Origin: [Mycobacterium] manitobense
GTDB taxonomy: Bacteria; Actinomycetota; Actinomycetes; Mycobacteriales; Mycobacteriaceae
Direction of reading: 5' to 3'
NCBI RefSeq assembly: GCF_025821665.1
Contig: NZ_JACKSJ010000015.1
Coordinates: forward strand, 1-50,590
Length of the DNA: 50,590 nucleotides
Both the position numbers and the translations under genes were made by a program. This document shows, in pieces, positions 1-8,386 of the stretch. The notes below the pieces were generated by a model. The model was not told the origin of the DNA. It made no database searches and saw only the letters and a program-made list of their open reading frames with translations. The number at the start of each line of letters is the position of its first letter. Position 1 is the stretch's first letter.

Positions 1-1
1 C

Positions 2-1231
2 CGGCACCTTATGGAGCGCAGGGCCGCCGAGCTCACGGCGATGATCGCCGCCGCGCTGGACCGGCTGGGTGCCGCTGACGCCGACGCCGCCCGCGACCTC
101 GCCGAGGCGGACGCGTCGAGCGGCGCGCCGACGCGAAAGCCGGCGGCCACGAATCCGGCAGGCAGCGTGCCGCTCTCGGGCGCCGACCTGGTGGCCGGCT
201 GGCCCCGTCTCCACCAGGACCGCATCGCCGCCCAGATCGCGGGGATGACGCCCGGGCAGCGCCGCATGCTGGTCGACGAGTTTCCTCAGGAGGTCGGCAA
301 TACCGACGGGGTTCCGTGGGACATGCGCTTCGCCGCCAACCGGATCAACATCGCCGAGGCGGTCGTGGCCGAGGACGGCGCCGATCCGGCGTCGCGGCGA
401 CGCATCGAGTTCTACCGCGGTCTGCTCGCCGAGGTCGACGACCCCGCCCGCACCGGCGCCCGCGTCGACCGGCAGATCCTGGCTTTCGATCCGGCTCGGG
501 CGTCACTGGTCGAACTCACCGGATCGCTGGCCACCGCGCGCAGCGTGGCGGTGCTGGTGCCCGGACTCAACACCACCGTCGAGGGTTCTGCGGGCACCAC
601 GCAGACGGCGCGCCGGTTCGTGTCGGCCACCCGCGGCGACGTCGCGATGATCACGTACCTGGGCGGGCCGTTTCCCCGCGGCAATCCGCTGACCGGCCTC
701 GTCGGCGCGGCGGACCCCCGCTATGCGTTGGACATGGCGCCCCGGCTGGTGTCGTTCAGCCACGACGTCGAGCGGACCGTCGAGGCGACCGGCCGCAGCG
801 TGCCGGTGACCTACGTCGGGCACTCCTACGGCGGCTCGATCGTGGGCACCGCGGAAGCGCTGGGCCTCACAGGCGACCGGATCCTCTACGTCGCGGCCGC
901 CGGGGCGGGCGTCGGGGTCGAGCACCCGGACGAATGGCGCAACCGCAACCCCGACGTACTGCGGTTCTCGATGACCGCACCGGGTGATCCGATCGAGCTG
1001 GTCCAGGGCATTCCCGGCGGCCCGCACGGCGCCGACCCCGACGAGATGCCGGGGGTCGTCCGGCTGGACGCCGGTCGCTACGACGACGGTAGGCCGATGG
1101 CGGGTCCGGCGGCCCACAGCGACGTGCTGAACTGGCCGTCTGACGCCTGGCGCAATGTGCTGGGGGTGATCACCGGCGACCCGGAGTCGCTGCACGGTCC
1201 CCGGGTTCGACCCAGCCGAGTCGGCGGCTGA
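2..1231 (+). CDS. DUF1023-type alpha/beta hydrolase, 5'-truncated by window edge
   Basis: Serine hydrolase of the alpha/beta fold (DUF1023 family, common in mycobacteria); substrate unknown. The nucleophile elbow GHSYGGS lies near residue 275 counted from the first ATG at position 11, inside a typical strand-turn-helix. A core strand (VAVLVPGLNTT) precedes it. The frame stays open to the left edge, and mycobacterial members usually carry a longer helical N-terminal region, so the true start is probably outside the window. No signal peptide is visible in the part seen. The 3' end overlaps the convergent iclR-type gene by 62 bp. Family assignment is fairly sure; the physiological role is unknown. 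Confidence 0.75.
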   Translation, partial: RHLMERRAAELTAMIAAALDRLGAADADAARDLAEADASSGAPTRKPAATNPAGSVPLSGADLVAGWPRLHQDRIAAQIAGMTPGQRRMLVDEFPQEVGNTDGVPWDMRFAANRINIAEAVVAEDGADPASRRRIEFYRGLLAEVDDPARTGARVDRQILAFDPARASLVELTGSLATARSVAVLVPGLNTTVEGSAGTTQTARRFVSATRGDVAMITYLGGPFPRGNPLTGLVGAADPRYALDMAPRLVSFSHDVERTVEATGRSVPVTYVGHSYGGSIVGTAEALGLTGDRILYVAAAGAGVGVEHPDEWRNRNPDVLRFSMTAPGDPIELVQGIPGGPHGADPDEMPGVVRLDAGRYDDGRPMAGPAAHSDVLNWPSDAWRNVLGVITGDPESLHGPRVRPSRVGG

Positions 1232-1979
1232 CGGCGTCGGCCGCGGCGATCGTCTGCTTGGCGACCTCCTCGAAGCGGTCATCGCCGAGCCGGTAGGACG
1301 GCCCCGACACGCTGACCGCCGCGACCACCCGCGCGTCGTCGTCGTAGACCGGTGCGGCGACGGCGTTGAGGCCGACCTCGAGTTCTTCGCTGACGCTCGC
1401 CCAGCCGCGTTCCCGCACGCCGTCCAGCTGGCGCAGCAGCGCCTCGACGTCGACGACGGTGTTGGGTGTGTACGCCTCGAACGGACCGGCGAAGCGGTCC
1501 CGGACCTCCTGGGCGGACAGGCCGGACAGCAGCGCCTTGCCGCTGGACGTGGCATGCGGAGGGCAGGTCTGGCCGACCCAGGTGCGCAGGCTGATCTCCG
1601 CGGGCGCGATCGACTCCACGATGTTGATCACCCGGTCGTCGGCGAGGATCGCGAGGTTGCTGGTCTCGCCGACGGCCTCGGTGAGGCCGTCGCAGATGTC
1701 CTGGCTCAGCTTGCCGAGGTCGAGGTGCGCCCTGCTGGCGCGGGCGAGCCGGGCGATCGAGAACCCGAGCCGGTACTTGCCGCGGCCCGACACCTGCTCG
1801 ACGTATCCGCGGGACTCCAGCACGGCGATCAGCCGCGACACGGTCGATTTGTGCACACCGAGTTCGGCGGCGATCTCGGTGACGCCGGCCTGCCCCGACT
1901 TCGCCAGGCTCTCCAGCACCAGCAGCGCCCGGTCCACTGACTGCACCGCCGCTGCCGGTCTGTCCTCGCCGTTTGCCAT
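1170..1979 (-). CDS. IclR-family transcriptional regulator of the choline operon
   Basis: Predicted DNA-binding regulator of 269 aa, the usual IclR length. Residues 15-75 form the winged helix-turn-helix (VTEIAAELGVHKSTVSRLI is the recognition region). Residues 90-255 form the effector-binding domain, with the conserved stretch around HATSSGKALLS and the closing SVSGPSYRL segment. It is the last gene of a minus-strand run, 12 bp after the DUF294 gene, so it is probably co-transcribed with the choline genes. Inference: it senses a pathway intermediate and acts at the palindrome in front of the dimethylglycine oxidase gene. Its 3' end overlaps the convergent hydrolase gene by 62 bp. Confidence 0.9.
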   Translation of the reverse strand: MANGEDRPAAAVQSVDRALLVLESLAKSGQAGVTEIAAELGVHKSTVSRLIAVLESRGYVEQVSGRGKYRLGFSIARLARASRAHLDLGKLSQDICDGLTEAVGETSNLAILADDRVINIVESIAPAEISLRTWVGQTCPPHATSSGKALLSGLSAQEVRDRFAGPFEAYTPNTVVDVEALLRQLDGVRERGWASVSEELEVGLNAVAAPVYDDDARVVAAVSVSGPSYRLGDDRFEEVAKQTIAAADAVSRRLGWVEPGDRAATPGRR

Positions 1980-1991
1980 CGCCGGTCGATC

Positions 1992-3836
1992 CTATCCGGG
2001 TGGGATCGCGAAGTTGCGGACCCGGCGCTGGACGGCGGCGATCTCGCGGAGGCCGTCGCCGAGCAGGCTGCGGTTCAGCGGCGACAACTCCGCGTAGGTG
2101 ATGACGTCGCCGGGGGCGTGGCCGGCGGCGAGCTGACCGACCTGGTGGGTCATCCGCAGTCGCTGCACCATCACGAAGACGTCGGACAGCGCGGTGACGT
2201 CGTGATCGGTGATCGCCCCCGCCTCGGCCGCGGCGGCCAGCCGGGCGGGCGTGCCGCCGGTGGTCACGTTGGCGGTCAGTCCGCCCCAGCGGGCCAGGTT
2301 GACGATCGGCAGCACCGCGTGGTTCTTCAGGTCGAACGTCCCGCCGCGCCGGGACAGCACGTCGCGCAGCGACCGGGTGCGCACCTTGCCCGACAGCGCG
2401 TCGAGCAGTTGCAGGCGCAGGGTGTTCGGGTGCCGGTCGCGCATCCGCCGGTAGGCGGCGGGCACGGTGTGCAGCGCCGGATCGCCCCACACCACCCGCC
2501 CGTCGATGAGCAGCGACGACAGGATCAGCCCGCGGTCGCGCAGCGGGTCGTCGAGCCACCCTGTCGCCGCGCCGGACCACTGCGCGGCAGATCGGGAGAA
2601 CGCGGGCCGGTCCGCGGTGGCGCCGTTGCGGTCCGACGGCAGTCCGCACGCGTCGAGGATGTGGTGGGTGCGTGCGGCGAGCGCACGCAGCGAGCCCGCG
2701 GCGGGTGAAAGGTGGTCGGCCCACGACAGCGCGCTGTCCACATCGGAGGACGGCATCGCCTCGCGGCGCGCCACGGAGCCGAGGGTCAGCCAGGCGAACC
2801 CGTCGTCGGGGGCGTCGGGCGTCTCGGCCCGTGCCAGTTCGAGCGCCTTGCGGACCAGGCTGTCGATGACGACCGACAGGATCGCGCTAGTGGCCGACGC
2901 CTTGGTGCCGTTACGGAAAAGGTCCGCGGCGACCCCGGTCACCCTCTGGCCGACGTGGGCCAGTTCGGCGCTGTCGGCGGCCGTGGCGATGCCGCGGCGA
3001 AGCAGGAAGCTCTGTCGGGCGGACGCGGCCAGCAGGTCGCCGTCCTCCAGCACGCCGACGACGTCGCCGCGCGGGGTCACCACCGGCATGTGCCGCAGGC
3101 CGCACTCGAGCATCTCCATCAGCACGGTCTCCGCCGTCTGATCCGCGGTCACGGTCCGAACCGGCGCGCTCATCACCGCCGAGATCGGCACGTCCACCGA
3201 GAGTCCCGCCGCGACGACCCTGCTGCGCAGGTCCCGGTCGGTGAAGATGCCGAATGCGCCGTCCGGCAGGCGGATCAGCGCATAGGACACGTGATGGGCC
3301 GTCATCTGCACCACCGCGTCACGCACGGTGGTGGCCGGCGGCACCATGAGCACGTCGCCGTGCAGGAGGTCGCCGACCGCGCGGTTGTCGGTGGCAGGGG
3401 CGATCGCGGGGCGCTCGCCTGAGGTGTTCCATGCCGACGACGCCAGGAAGGCCAGCCCCGCCGGCCGGGCGAACTGGGCCCGCACCGGCGCGCCCGGCAG
3501 CCGGATCAGCGTGCTCGGCACCGCTGCTCGCGCGTCGAACTCCATCCCGCCGCCGGTGAGCAGCGGGGTGTAGCCGAATATGCCGCCGCGTCCAACGGTG
3601 TCGATGACGGCGCCGTCGACGCCGGCCCGCAGGGTGACCTGCCCGGAGTGGACCATCCAGACGTCGTCGGGCACCCGGTCGGTGTAGTCGGCGATCAGCG
3701 CGCCTGCCGGGAACTCGACGATCGACGCGCCGGCGGCGAGCGCGGCGAGCTCGTCGCCGGGCATCGCCTGGAACGGGGTGTGCTCGGCCAGGAACGCCGG
3801 CAGGTCCGCCGGCTCAGGGGTTGCGGATGAGGTCAG
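1992..3836 (-). CDS. CNB-CBS-DUF294 signalling nucleotidyltransferase-like protein
   Basis: Cytosolic signalling protein: an N-terminal cyclic-nucleotide-binding-like fold, two CBS motifs (about residues 135-245 counted from the ATG at 3764), then a DUF294 nucleotidyltransferase domain (GlnD-like). The nucleotidyltransferase motif LGSVARREAMPSSDVDS keeps the Gly-Ser pair and the two metal-binding Asp (D341, D343). The phosphate-binding cassette of the first domain lacks the usual Glu and Arg, so cAMP binding is doubtful. The first ATG (3764) cuts into the first domain. In-frame family-like sequence (LPAFLAEHTPF) extends upstream with no ATG or GTG before the in-frame stop, so I place the start at CTG 3836, preceded by GGAGAA. 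It then overlaps the codA end by 23 bp. Presumed allosteric sensor for the operon; target unknown. Confidence 0.7.
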   Translation of the reverse strand: MTSSATPEPADLPAFLAEHTPFQAMPGDELAALAAGASIVEFPAGALIADYTDRVPDDVWMVHSGQVTLRAGVDGAVIDTVGRGGIFGYTPLLTGGGMEFDARAAVPSTLIRLPGAPVRAQFARPAGLAFLASSAWNTSGERPAIAPATDNRAVGDLLHGDVLMVPPATTVRDAVVQMTAHHVSYALIRLPDGAFGIFTDRDLRSRVVAAGLSVDVPISAVMSAPVRTVTADQTAETVLMEMLECGLRHMPVVTPRGDVVGVLEDGDLLAASARQSFLLRRGIATAADSAELAHVGQRVTGVAADLFRNGTKASATSAILSVVIDSLVRKALELARAETPDAPDDGFAWLTLGSVARREAMPSSDVDSALSWADHLSPAAGSLRALAARTHHILDACGLPSDRNGATADRPAFSRSAAQWSGAATGWLDDPLRDRGLILSSLLIDGRVVWGDPALHTVPAAYRRMRDRHPNTLRLQLLDALSGKVRTRSLRDVLSRRGGTFDLKNHAVLPIVNLARWGGLTANVTTGGTPARLAAAAEAGAITDHDVTALSDVFVMVQRLRMTHQVGQLAAGHAPGDVITYAELSPLNRSLLGDGLREIAAVQRRVRNFAIPPG

Positions 3837-5349
3837 CGCACTTCTCCGCCATCGTCATCACGGTGATGTTGGGATTCACCGCAGGCAGTTTCGGCATCGC
3901 CGAGGCGTCCACGACACGAAGCCGCGACACCCCTTTGACCCGCAGCTGCGGGTCGAGCACCGCCATCGGGTCGTCGGCGGCGCCCATCCGGGCGGTGGCG
4001 GCCGGGTGGTAGACGGTGTTGTGGCACTTGTGGATGTAGTCGAGGAGTTCGTCGTCGGTGGCGGCCTCGGGACCCGGCGCGAGTTCGCGCGCCACCCAGT
4101 CGGCCAGCGCGGGTTGCTCGGCGATCCGGCGGGCCAGCCGCACCCCGGCGAGCATGATGCGTTCGTCGTAGCCCTCCGGATCGGTGAAGTAGCGCGGGTC
4201 GACCCTGGCCCGGTCGCGGAAGTCCCGCGAACGCAGCTGCACCGTGCCGCGGCTGCGGCCCTGCGTCACGTTGGGCGTGAGGCAGAACCCGTTGTCGGTG
4301 GTGGGGTAGCCGCGCCGCAGGGTGTTCATGTCGAACGGCACACTGCCGTAGTGCATCATCAGGTCCGGTTGGGTGGTGCCCTCGTCGACGGAGGTGAACA
4401 GCCCGATCTCCCACCACTGCGTCGAGGTCGTCACCATCGGCCGCGACGCCTCCCAGAACACCAGTCCCTCGACGTGGTCGTCGAGGTTGGCGCCCACCCC
4501 CGGCGAGTCGACGCGGACCGGGACACCGATCTCACGAAGATGCGCGGTGGGCCCGATCCCGGAGAGCATCAACAGTTTCGGCGTGTCGATGGCGCCGGCG
4601 CACAGGATCACCTCGCGGCGGGCCGCCACGGAGTCGTACCCGGTGAGGTCGGGCCGCTGATAGCGCACGCCGGTGGCGTTGCGGGCGTCGTCGAACAGGA
4701 TCTCGGCGATCCAGCAGTCGGTGCGCACCTCCAGGTTGCGGCGTCGGCCGAGAACCGGGTGCAGGTAGGCGTGTGAACTCGAGTTGCGCAGCCCGTCCTC
4801 ACCGGCGTTGATCTGGAACCAGCCCGCGCCGTTGCGCACCGTCTCGCCGCGGTTGAAGGCGACGGTCGGCATCCCGAGCGCCGCGGCCGCCTCCAGTACC
4901 GCTGCGCCGCACGGGTCTTCGGGTGGGATGTCGCGCAGGCCGACCGTTCCGGTCAACCGGCGCATCAGCGGCAGCACCTCCTCGGCGCTCCAGCCGGTCG
5001 CCCCCATCGCGGCCCACTCGTCGAGCGCCTCGGCGGGCGGCCAGAACGCGATGCACGAGTTGTGCGACGAGCAGCCGCCGAGCACCCGGGCGCGGGCGTG
5101 CCGCATGAACGAGTTGCCCCGCTCCTGCGGCTCCACCGGATAGTCCCAGTCGTACCCCGAGTCCAGCAGGTGCATCCAGTCCGAGAGCACCAGGATGGCG
5201 TCGTCGCCGACGTCTGTCGGCCCGGCCTCGATCAGGCACACCGTGACGTCGGGATCCTCGGACAGCCGGGCCGCCAGCGCGCACCCCGCGGTACCGCCGC
5301 CGGCGACGACGTAATCGAAGGTGCCTGTCGGAGATGCGGTGTCAGTCAT
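3814..5349 (-). CDS. codA: choline oxidase (GMC oxidoreductase)
   Basis: Flavoenzyme of 511 aa oxidising choline to betaine aldehyde and on to glycine betaine with O2, releasing H2O2. It is a GMC oxidoreductase with the FAD motif GGGTAG near residue 17. The sequence fits Arthrobacter choline oxidase rather than BetA dehydrogenase, judged from memory: GGCSSHNSC with the His that carries covalent FAD (H96), the choline-binding Glu in STQWWEIGLFT (E314), H333 in MMHYGSVP, catalytic H448 in VYHP and N492 in VNPNI. The start at 5349 (MTDTAS) was chosen over an upstream ATG because it fits the family N-terminus and overlaps the permease stop. The oxidase call is based on residues, not on an alignment program. 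Confidence 0.85.
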   Translation of the reverse strand: MTDTASPTGTFDYVVAGGGTAGCALAARLSEDPDVTVCLIEAGPTDVGDDAILVLSDWMHLLDSGYDWDYPVEPQERGNSFMRHARARVLGGCSSHNSCIAFWPPAEALDEWAAMGATGWSAEEVLPLMRRLTGTVGLRDIPPEDPCGAAVLEAAAALGMPTVAFNRGETVRNGAGWFQINAGEDGLRNSSSHAYLHPVLGRRRNLEVRTDCWIAEILFDDARNATGVRYQRPDLTGYDSVAARREVILCAGAIDTPKLLMLSGIGPTAHLREIGVPVRVDSPGVGANLDDHVEGLVFWEASRPMVTTSTQWWEIGLFTSVDEGTTQPDLMMHYGSVPFDMNTLRRGYPTTDNGFCLTPNVTQGRSRGTVQLRSRDFRDRARVDPRYFTDPEGYDERIMLAGVRLARRIAEQPALADWVARELAPGPEAATDDELLDYIHKCHNTVYHPAATARMGAADDPMAVLDPQLRVKGVSRLRVVDASAMPKLPAVNPNITVMTMAEKCADLIRNP

Positions 5350-6877
5350 CCAGGACGGCCTCGGCCTTCGTGGTCGCGGCATGGCTCTCCAGGCAACCGA
5401 TGTGGTTGCGTCCCTTGAGGAAGTACCACAGCAGCCCCGCGCCGAGGATCACGCCGATGTAGATGAACGCGCCCCAGGTGTTGTACCAGGGTTCGCCGTA
5501 GACGGCCGCCCGCGGCCACGCCAGGTTGAGCGCCATCCCGGCGCCCCACACCACCGCGAAGATGTTGACCGGCAGGCCCCAGCGGCCCATGGTGAAGTAG
5601 CCGCCCTCCTTGAGATCCTTCGGCGGCCACTGCCCCTGGAGCCGTTTCTTGAGCAACGGCCCGGTGACCATCAAGTAGGCCAGGTAGATCATGATGATCG
5701 CGATCGAGGTCAGCACCGTGAAGATCTTCGGCTGGCCGATGTTGATGACCAGGATGATCACCGCGATGACTCCGATGGTCACGGCGGGGACGATCGGTGT
5801 CTGCGTCTTCGGGTTGACGGTGGCCAGCCGTTCACCGAACGGCAGTGCGTTGTCGCGGGCCATCGCGAAGGTCAGCCGGATCGCCGCGGTGTGCACGGCC
5901 AGCGTGCACACCGTGACCGCGATGACGATGCAGACCAGGAAGATCTTGCCCAGCGGCCCCCACATCACCTGCTCGACGATGTACTGCAGGCCACCCGAGC
6001 TCTCACCGAGCTTGGGGTCCGCCAGGTTCGGCGCCGCCAGCACCGCGAACACCAGGATGCCGCCGCCGATCACGAAGGAGGCCAAGATCGCCCGGAAGAT
6101 CGCCTTGGGGGCGGTGCGGCGGGGTTCGACGGTCTCCTCGCCCAGTGAGCTGGCGGTGTCGAAGCCGTACATCACGTAGCCCGAGGCCAGGGACGCCACC
6201 AGGAACGCGCCGAGGTATCCCATGCTCTCCCCCGCGCCATAACCGTTGGCGGAGAAGAAGACATCCGGACTGTTCTCCAGGTTCACCGCGAGCAGCACCA
6301 CGATCAGCACCGCGGCGATGAGTTCGATGAACACCCCGGAGCTGTTGATCCTTGCCATCAGCTTCACCCCGAGCGCATTGATCAGGGTGGTGAACGCGAT
6401 CAGGATGGTGCCGAGCAGCACGGCGTTCGCGGCGTAGGAGGCGTTGTCGCTGCCGTCGCCGATGATCTGGAAGCCGCTCCACAGCCTCGGCAGGTTGAGC
6501 TGGTAGGCCAGCGCCACCGCAGAGATGGTGACGATGGACGCGGTGAGCATCAGCCAACCCGACATCCACCCCACCAGCCTGCTGGCGAGCTTCTTGCTCC
6601 AGTTGTAGACCGATCCGGCCACAGGGTACTTCGCCGCGAGTTCCATGAAGCACAGCGCGACGGCCATCTGCCCGACGAACACGATCGGCCACGACCACAG
6701 GTACGCCGGACCCGCTGCGCCGAAACCGAAGTAGAACAGCTGGAACGTGCCGGTCAGGATGGAGATGTAGCTGACGCCCGCGGCGAAGCTGGCGAACTTG
6801 CCGATGCTGCGGTCCAGCGACTCCTTGTAGCCGAAGTCCTCCATCCCGCTGTCGGCGTGCGGTTCCTTGATCACCAT
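5342..6877 (-). CDS. APC-family permease, candidate choline/betaine importer
   Basis: Integral membrane transporter of 511 aa with about 12 hydrophobic segments and the APC architecture: a first helix with the unwound motif region (SYISILTGTF), EETVEPRRTAPKAI between middle helices, and a short charged C-terminus. The start at 6877 (MVIKEP) has AGAGAGGA upstream, and longer frames add only Arg-rich shadow sequence. The gene lies between betaine aldehyde dehydrogenase and choline oxidase, overlapping codA by 8 bp. Characterised bacterial choline/betaine carriers are mostly BCCT or ABC systems, so this would be an APC member in that role. The substrate is inferred from position only; ethanolamine or an amino acid remains possible. 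Confidence 0.8.
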   Translation of the reverse strand: MVIKEPHADSGMEDFGYKESLDRSIGKFASFAAGVSYISILTGTFQLFYFGFGAAGPAYLWSWPIVFVGQMAVALCFMELAAKYPVAGSVYNWSKKLASRLVGWMSGWLMLTASIVTISAVALAYQLNLPRLWSGFQIIGDGSDNASYAANAVLLGTILIAFTTLINALGVKLMARINSSGVFIELIAAVLIVVLLAVNLENSPDVFFSANGYGAGESMGYLGAFLVASLASGYVMYGFDTASSLGEETVEPRRTAPKAIFRAILASFVIGGGILVFAVLAAPNLADPKLGESSGGLQYIVEQVMWGPLGKIFLVCIVIAVTVCTLAVHTAAIRLTFAMARDNALPFGERLATVNPKTQTPIVPAVTIGVIAVIILVINIGQPKIFTVLTSIAIIMIYLAYLMVTGPLLKKRLQGQWPPKDLKEGGYFTMGRWGLPVNIFAVVWGAGMALNLAWPRAAVYGEPWYNTWGAFIYIGVILGAGLLWYFLKGRNHIGCLESHAATTKAEAVLDD

Positions 6878-6896
6878 CGTGGTGTCCTCTCTGCGG

Positions 6897-8375
6897 CTAG
6901 CCCTTGAACCAGCCGGCCGGCTTCGGCGCGACGTTGTGCCAGATGTGTTTGATCTCCTGATACTCCGCGAGCCCGGTGGGTCCGAGTTCGCGGCCGTTGC
7001 CCGACTTCCCGTACCCGCCCCACTCCGCCGCGGCGGTGTAGTAGCCGAAGTCGTTGAGCCACACCGTGCCGTGCCGCAGTGCCCGCACCACACGTTCGCC
7101 CCGCGCCGCGTCCGATGTCCGGACTCCGGCCGCGAGACCGTACTGCGTGTCGTTTCCGAGTGCGATCGCCTCGGACTCCTCGGTGAACCGCTCCACGGTC
7201 AGGATCGGCCCGAAGGTCTCCTCGGTGACGATCCGCATCGACCGGTCGCAGCGGTCGAAGATCGTCGGCAGGTAGAAGCTGCCCGCGGCCAGCGCCGGAT
7301 CATCGGGCCGCGCACCACCGGTGACCAGTACCGCGCCCTCCGAGATGCCGAGCGCGACATACTCCTCCACCTTCGCGCGATGCTGTTCGGAGACCAGCGG
7401 GCCGGTCTCACTGGTGGGGTCCATTCCGTCGCCGACACGGATCTTCTCGGCACGGCGGGCGAGTTCGGCGACGAAGTCGTCGGCGATCGATTCTTCGGCG
7501 ATCAGCCGTGTTCCCGACGAGCAGACCTGGCCCGAATGCAGGAACACCCCGGTGAGCACCTGGTCGACCGACGACTCCCAGTCCGCGTCGGCGAACACGA
7601 TGTGGGGGTTCTTGCCACCGAGCTCCAGCGCCACCCTGGTGACGTGCTTGGCGGCGGTCTCGGCGATGACGCGCCCGGTGGCCGCACCCCCGGTGAAGGA
7701 GATGAGGTCGACGGCCGCGTTGTCGGTGAGTGCCTCGCCGAGGCGGGCGCCGCTGCCCTGCACCAGGTTGACCACTCCGGCGGGGACACCGGCCTCGACG
7801 AGAAGGTGGGTGAACGCGATGGTGGTCAGGGGGGTCACCTCGCTGGGCTTGGCGACCATCGTGGCGCCGGCGGCCAGCGCGGGCGCGATCTTCCACACCA
7901 TCTGCAGCAGTGGGTAGTTCCACGGCGCGATCAGCACGCAGACGCCGATCGGCTCGCGCACCACCCTGCTGATCACCGTCGGGTCGCCCACGTCGACGAG
8001 GCGGTCGGACTGCGTCGCGATCAGGTGTGCGTAATAGCGGAAAACCGACGTGACGTCGTCGATGTCGATCTCGCTCTCGGCCAGCGTCTTGCCGGTGTCG
8101 AGGGTCTCCAGCCGGGCCAGCCGGTCTTTATCGCGCTGCAGCAGGTCGGCGACCCGCAGCAGCAGGGCGGCACGGTCGGCGACGGCGGTGGCCGGCCACT
8201 GCCCGTCGTCGAAGGCGGCCCGCGCGGCGGCCACCGCGGCCCGTGCGTCGTCGGGCGTCGCCTCGTCGACGGTCGCGGCGACGGAGCCGTCGGAGGGGTT
8301 GATCACCTCCCGGGTGCCCCCGTCGGAGGCATGGCGCCATGACCCTCCGATGTAGAGGTCCGGTTCACCGTCCAC
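6897..8375 (-). CDS. betB: betaine aldehyde dehydrogenase-like ALDH
   Basis: NAD(P)-dependent aldehyde dehydrogenase of 492 aa, the standard length. Visible catalytic elements: N153 in PWNY, general base E251 in ALELGGKNP and nucleophile C285 in GQVCSSG. The Rossmann segment FTGGAATG binds the nucleotide. Inference from the operon: oxidation of betaine aldehyde to glycine betaine, in parallel with the second step of choline oxidase. It could instead take another amino-aldehyde. GTG start; 11 bp separate it from the Rieske gene upstream and 19 bp from the permease downstream. The symbol is assigned by context. Confidence 0.8.
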   Translation of the reverse strand: MDGEPDLYIGGSWRHASDGGTREVINPSDGSVAATVDEATPDDARAAVAAARAAFDDGQWPATAVADRAALLLRVADLLQRDKDRLARLETLDTGKTLAESEIDIDDVTSVFRYYAHLIATQSDRLVDVGDPTVISRVVREPIGVCVLIAPWNYPLLQMVWKIAPALAAGATMVAKPSEVTPLTTIAFTHLLVEAGVPAGVVNLVQGSGARLGEALTDNAAVDLISFTGGAATGRVIAETAAKHVTRVALELGGKNPHIVFADADWESSVDQVLTGVFLHSGQVCSSGTRLIAEESIADDFVAELARRAEKIRVGDGMDPTSETGPLVSEQHRAKVEEYVALGISEGAVLVTGGARPDDPALAAGSFYLPTIFDRCDRSMRIVTEETFGPILTVERFTEESEAIALGNDTQYGLAAGVRTSDAARGERVVRALRHGTVWLNDFGYYTAAAEWGGYGKSGNGRELGPTGLAEYQEIKHIWHNVAPKPAGWFKG

Positions 8376-8386
8376 GACACGTCCCG

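Noticed and set aside
5342..7093. Longer form of the APC permease starting at 7093
   Set aside because: The extra 72 residues are Arg/Ser-rich and antisense-shadow-like; the ATG at 6877 has a proper Shine-Dalgarno and family N-terminus.
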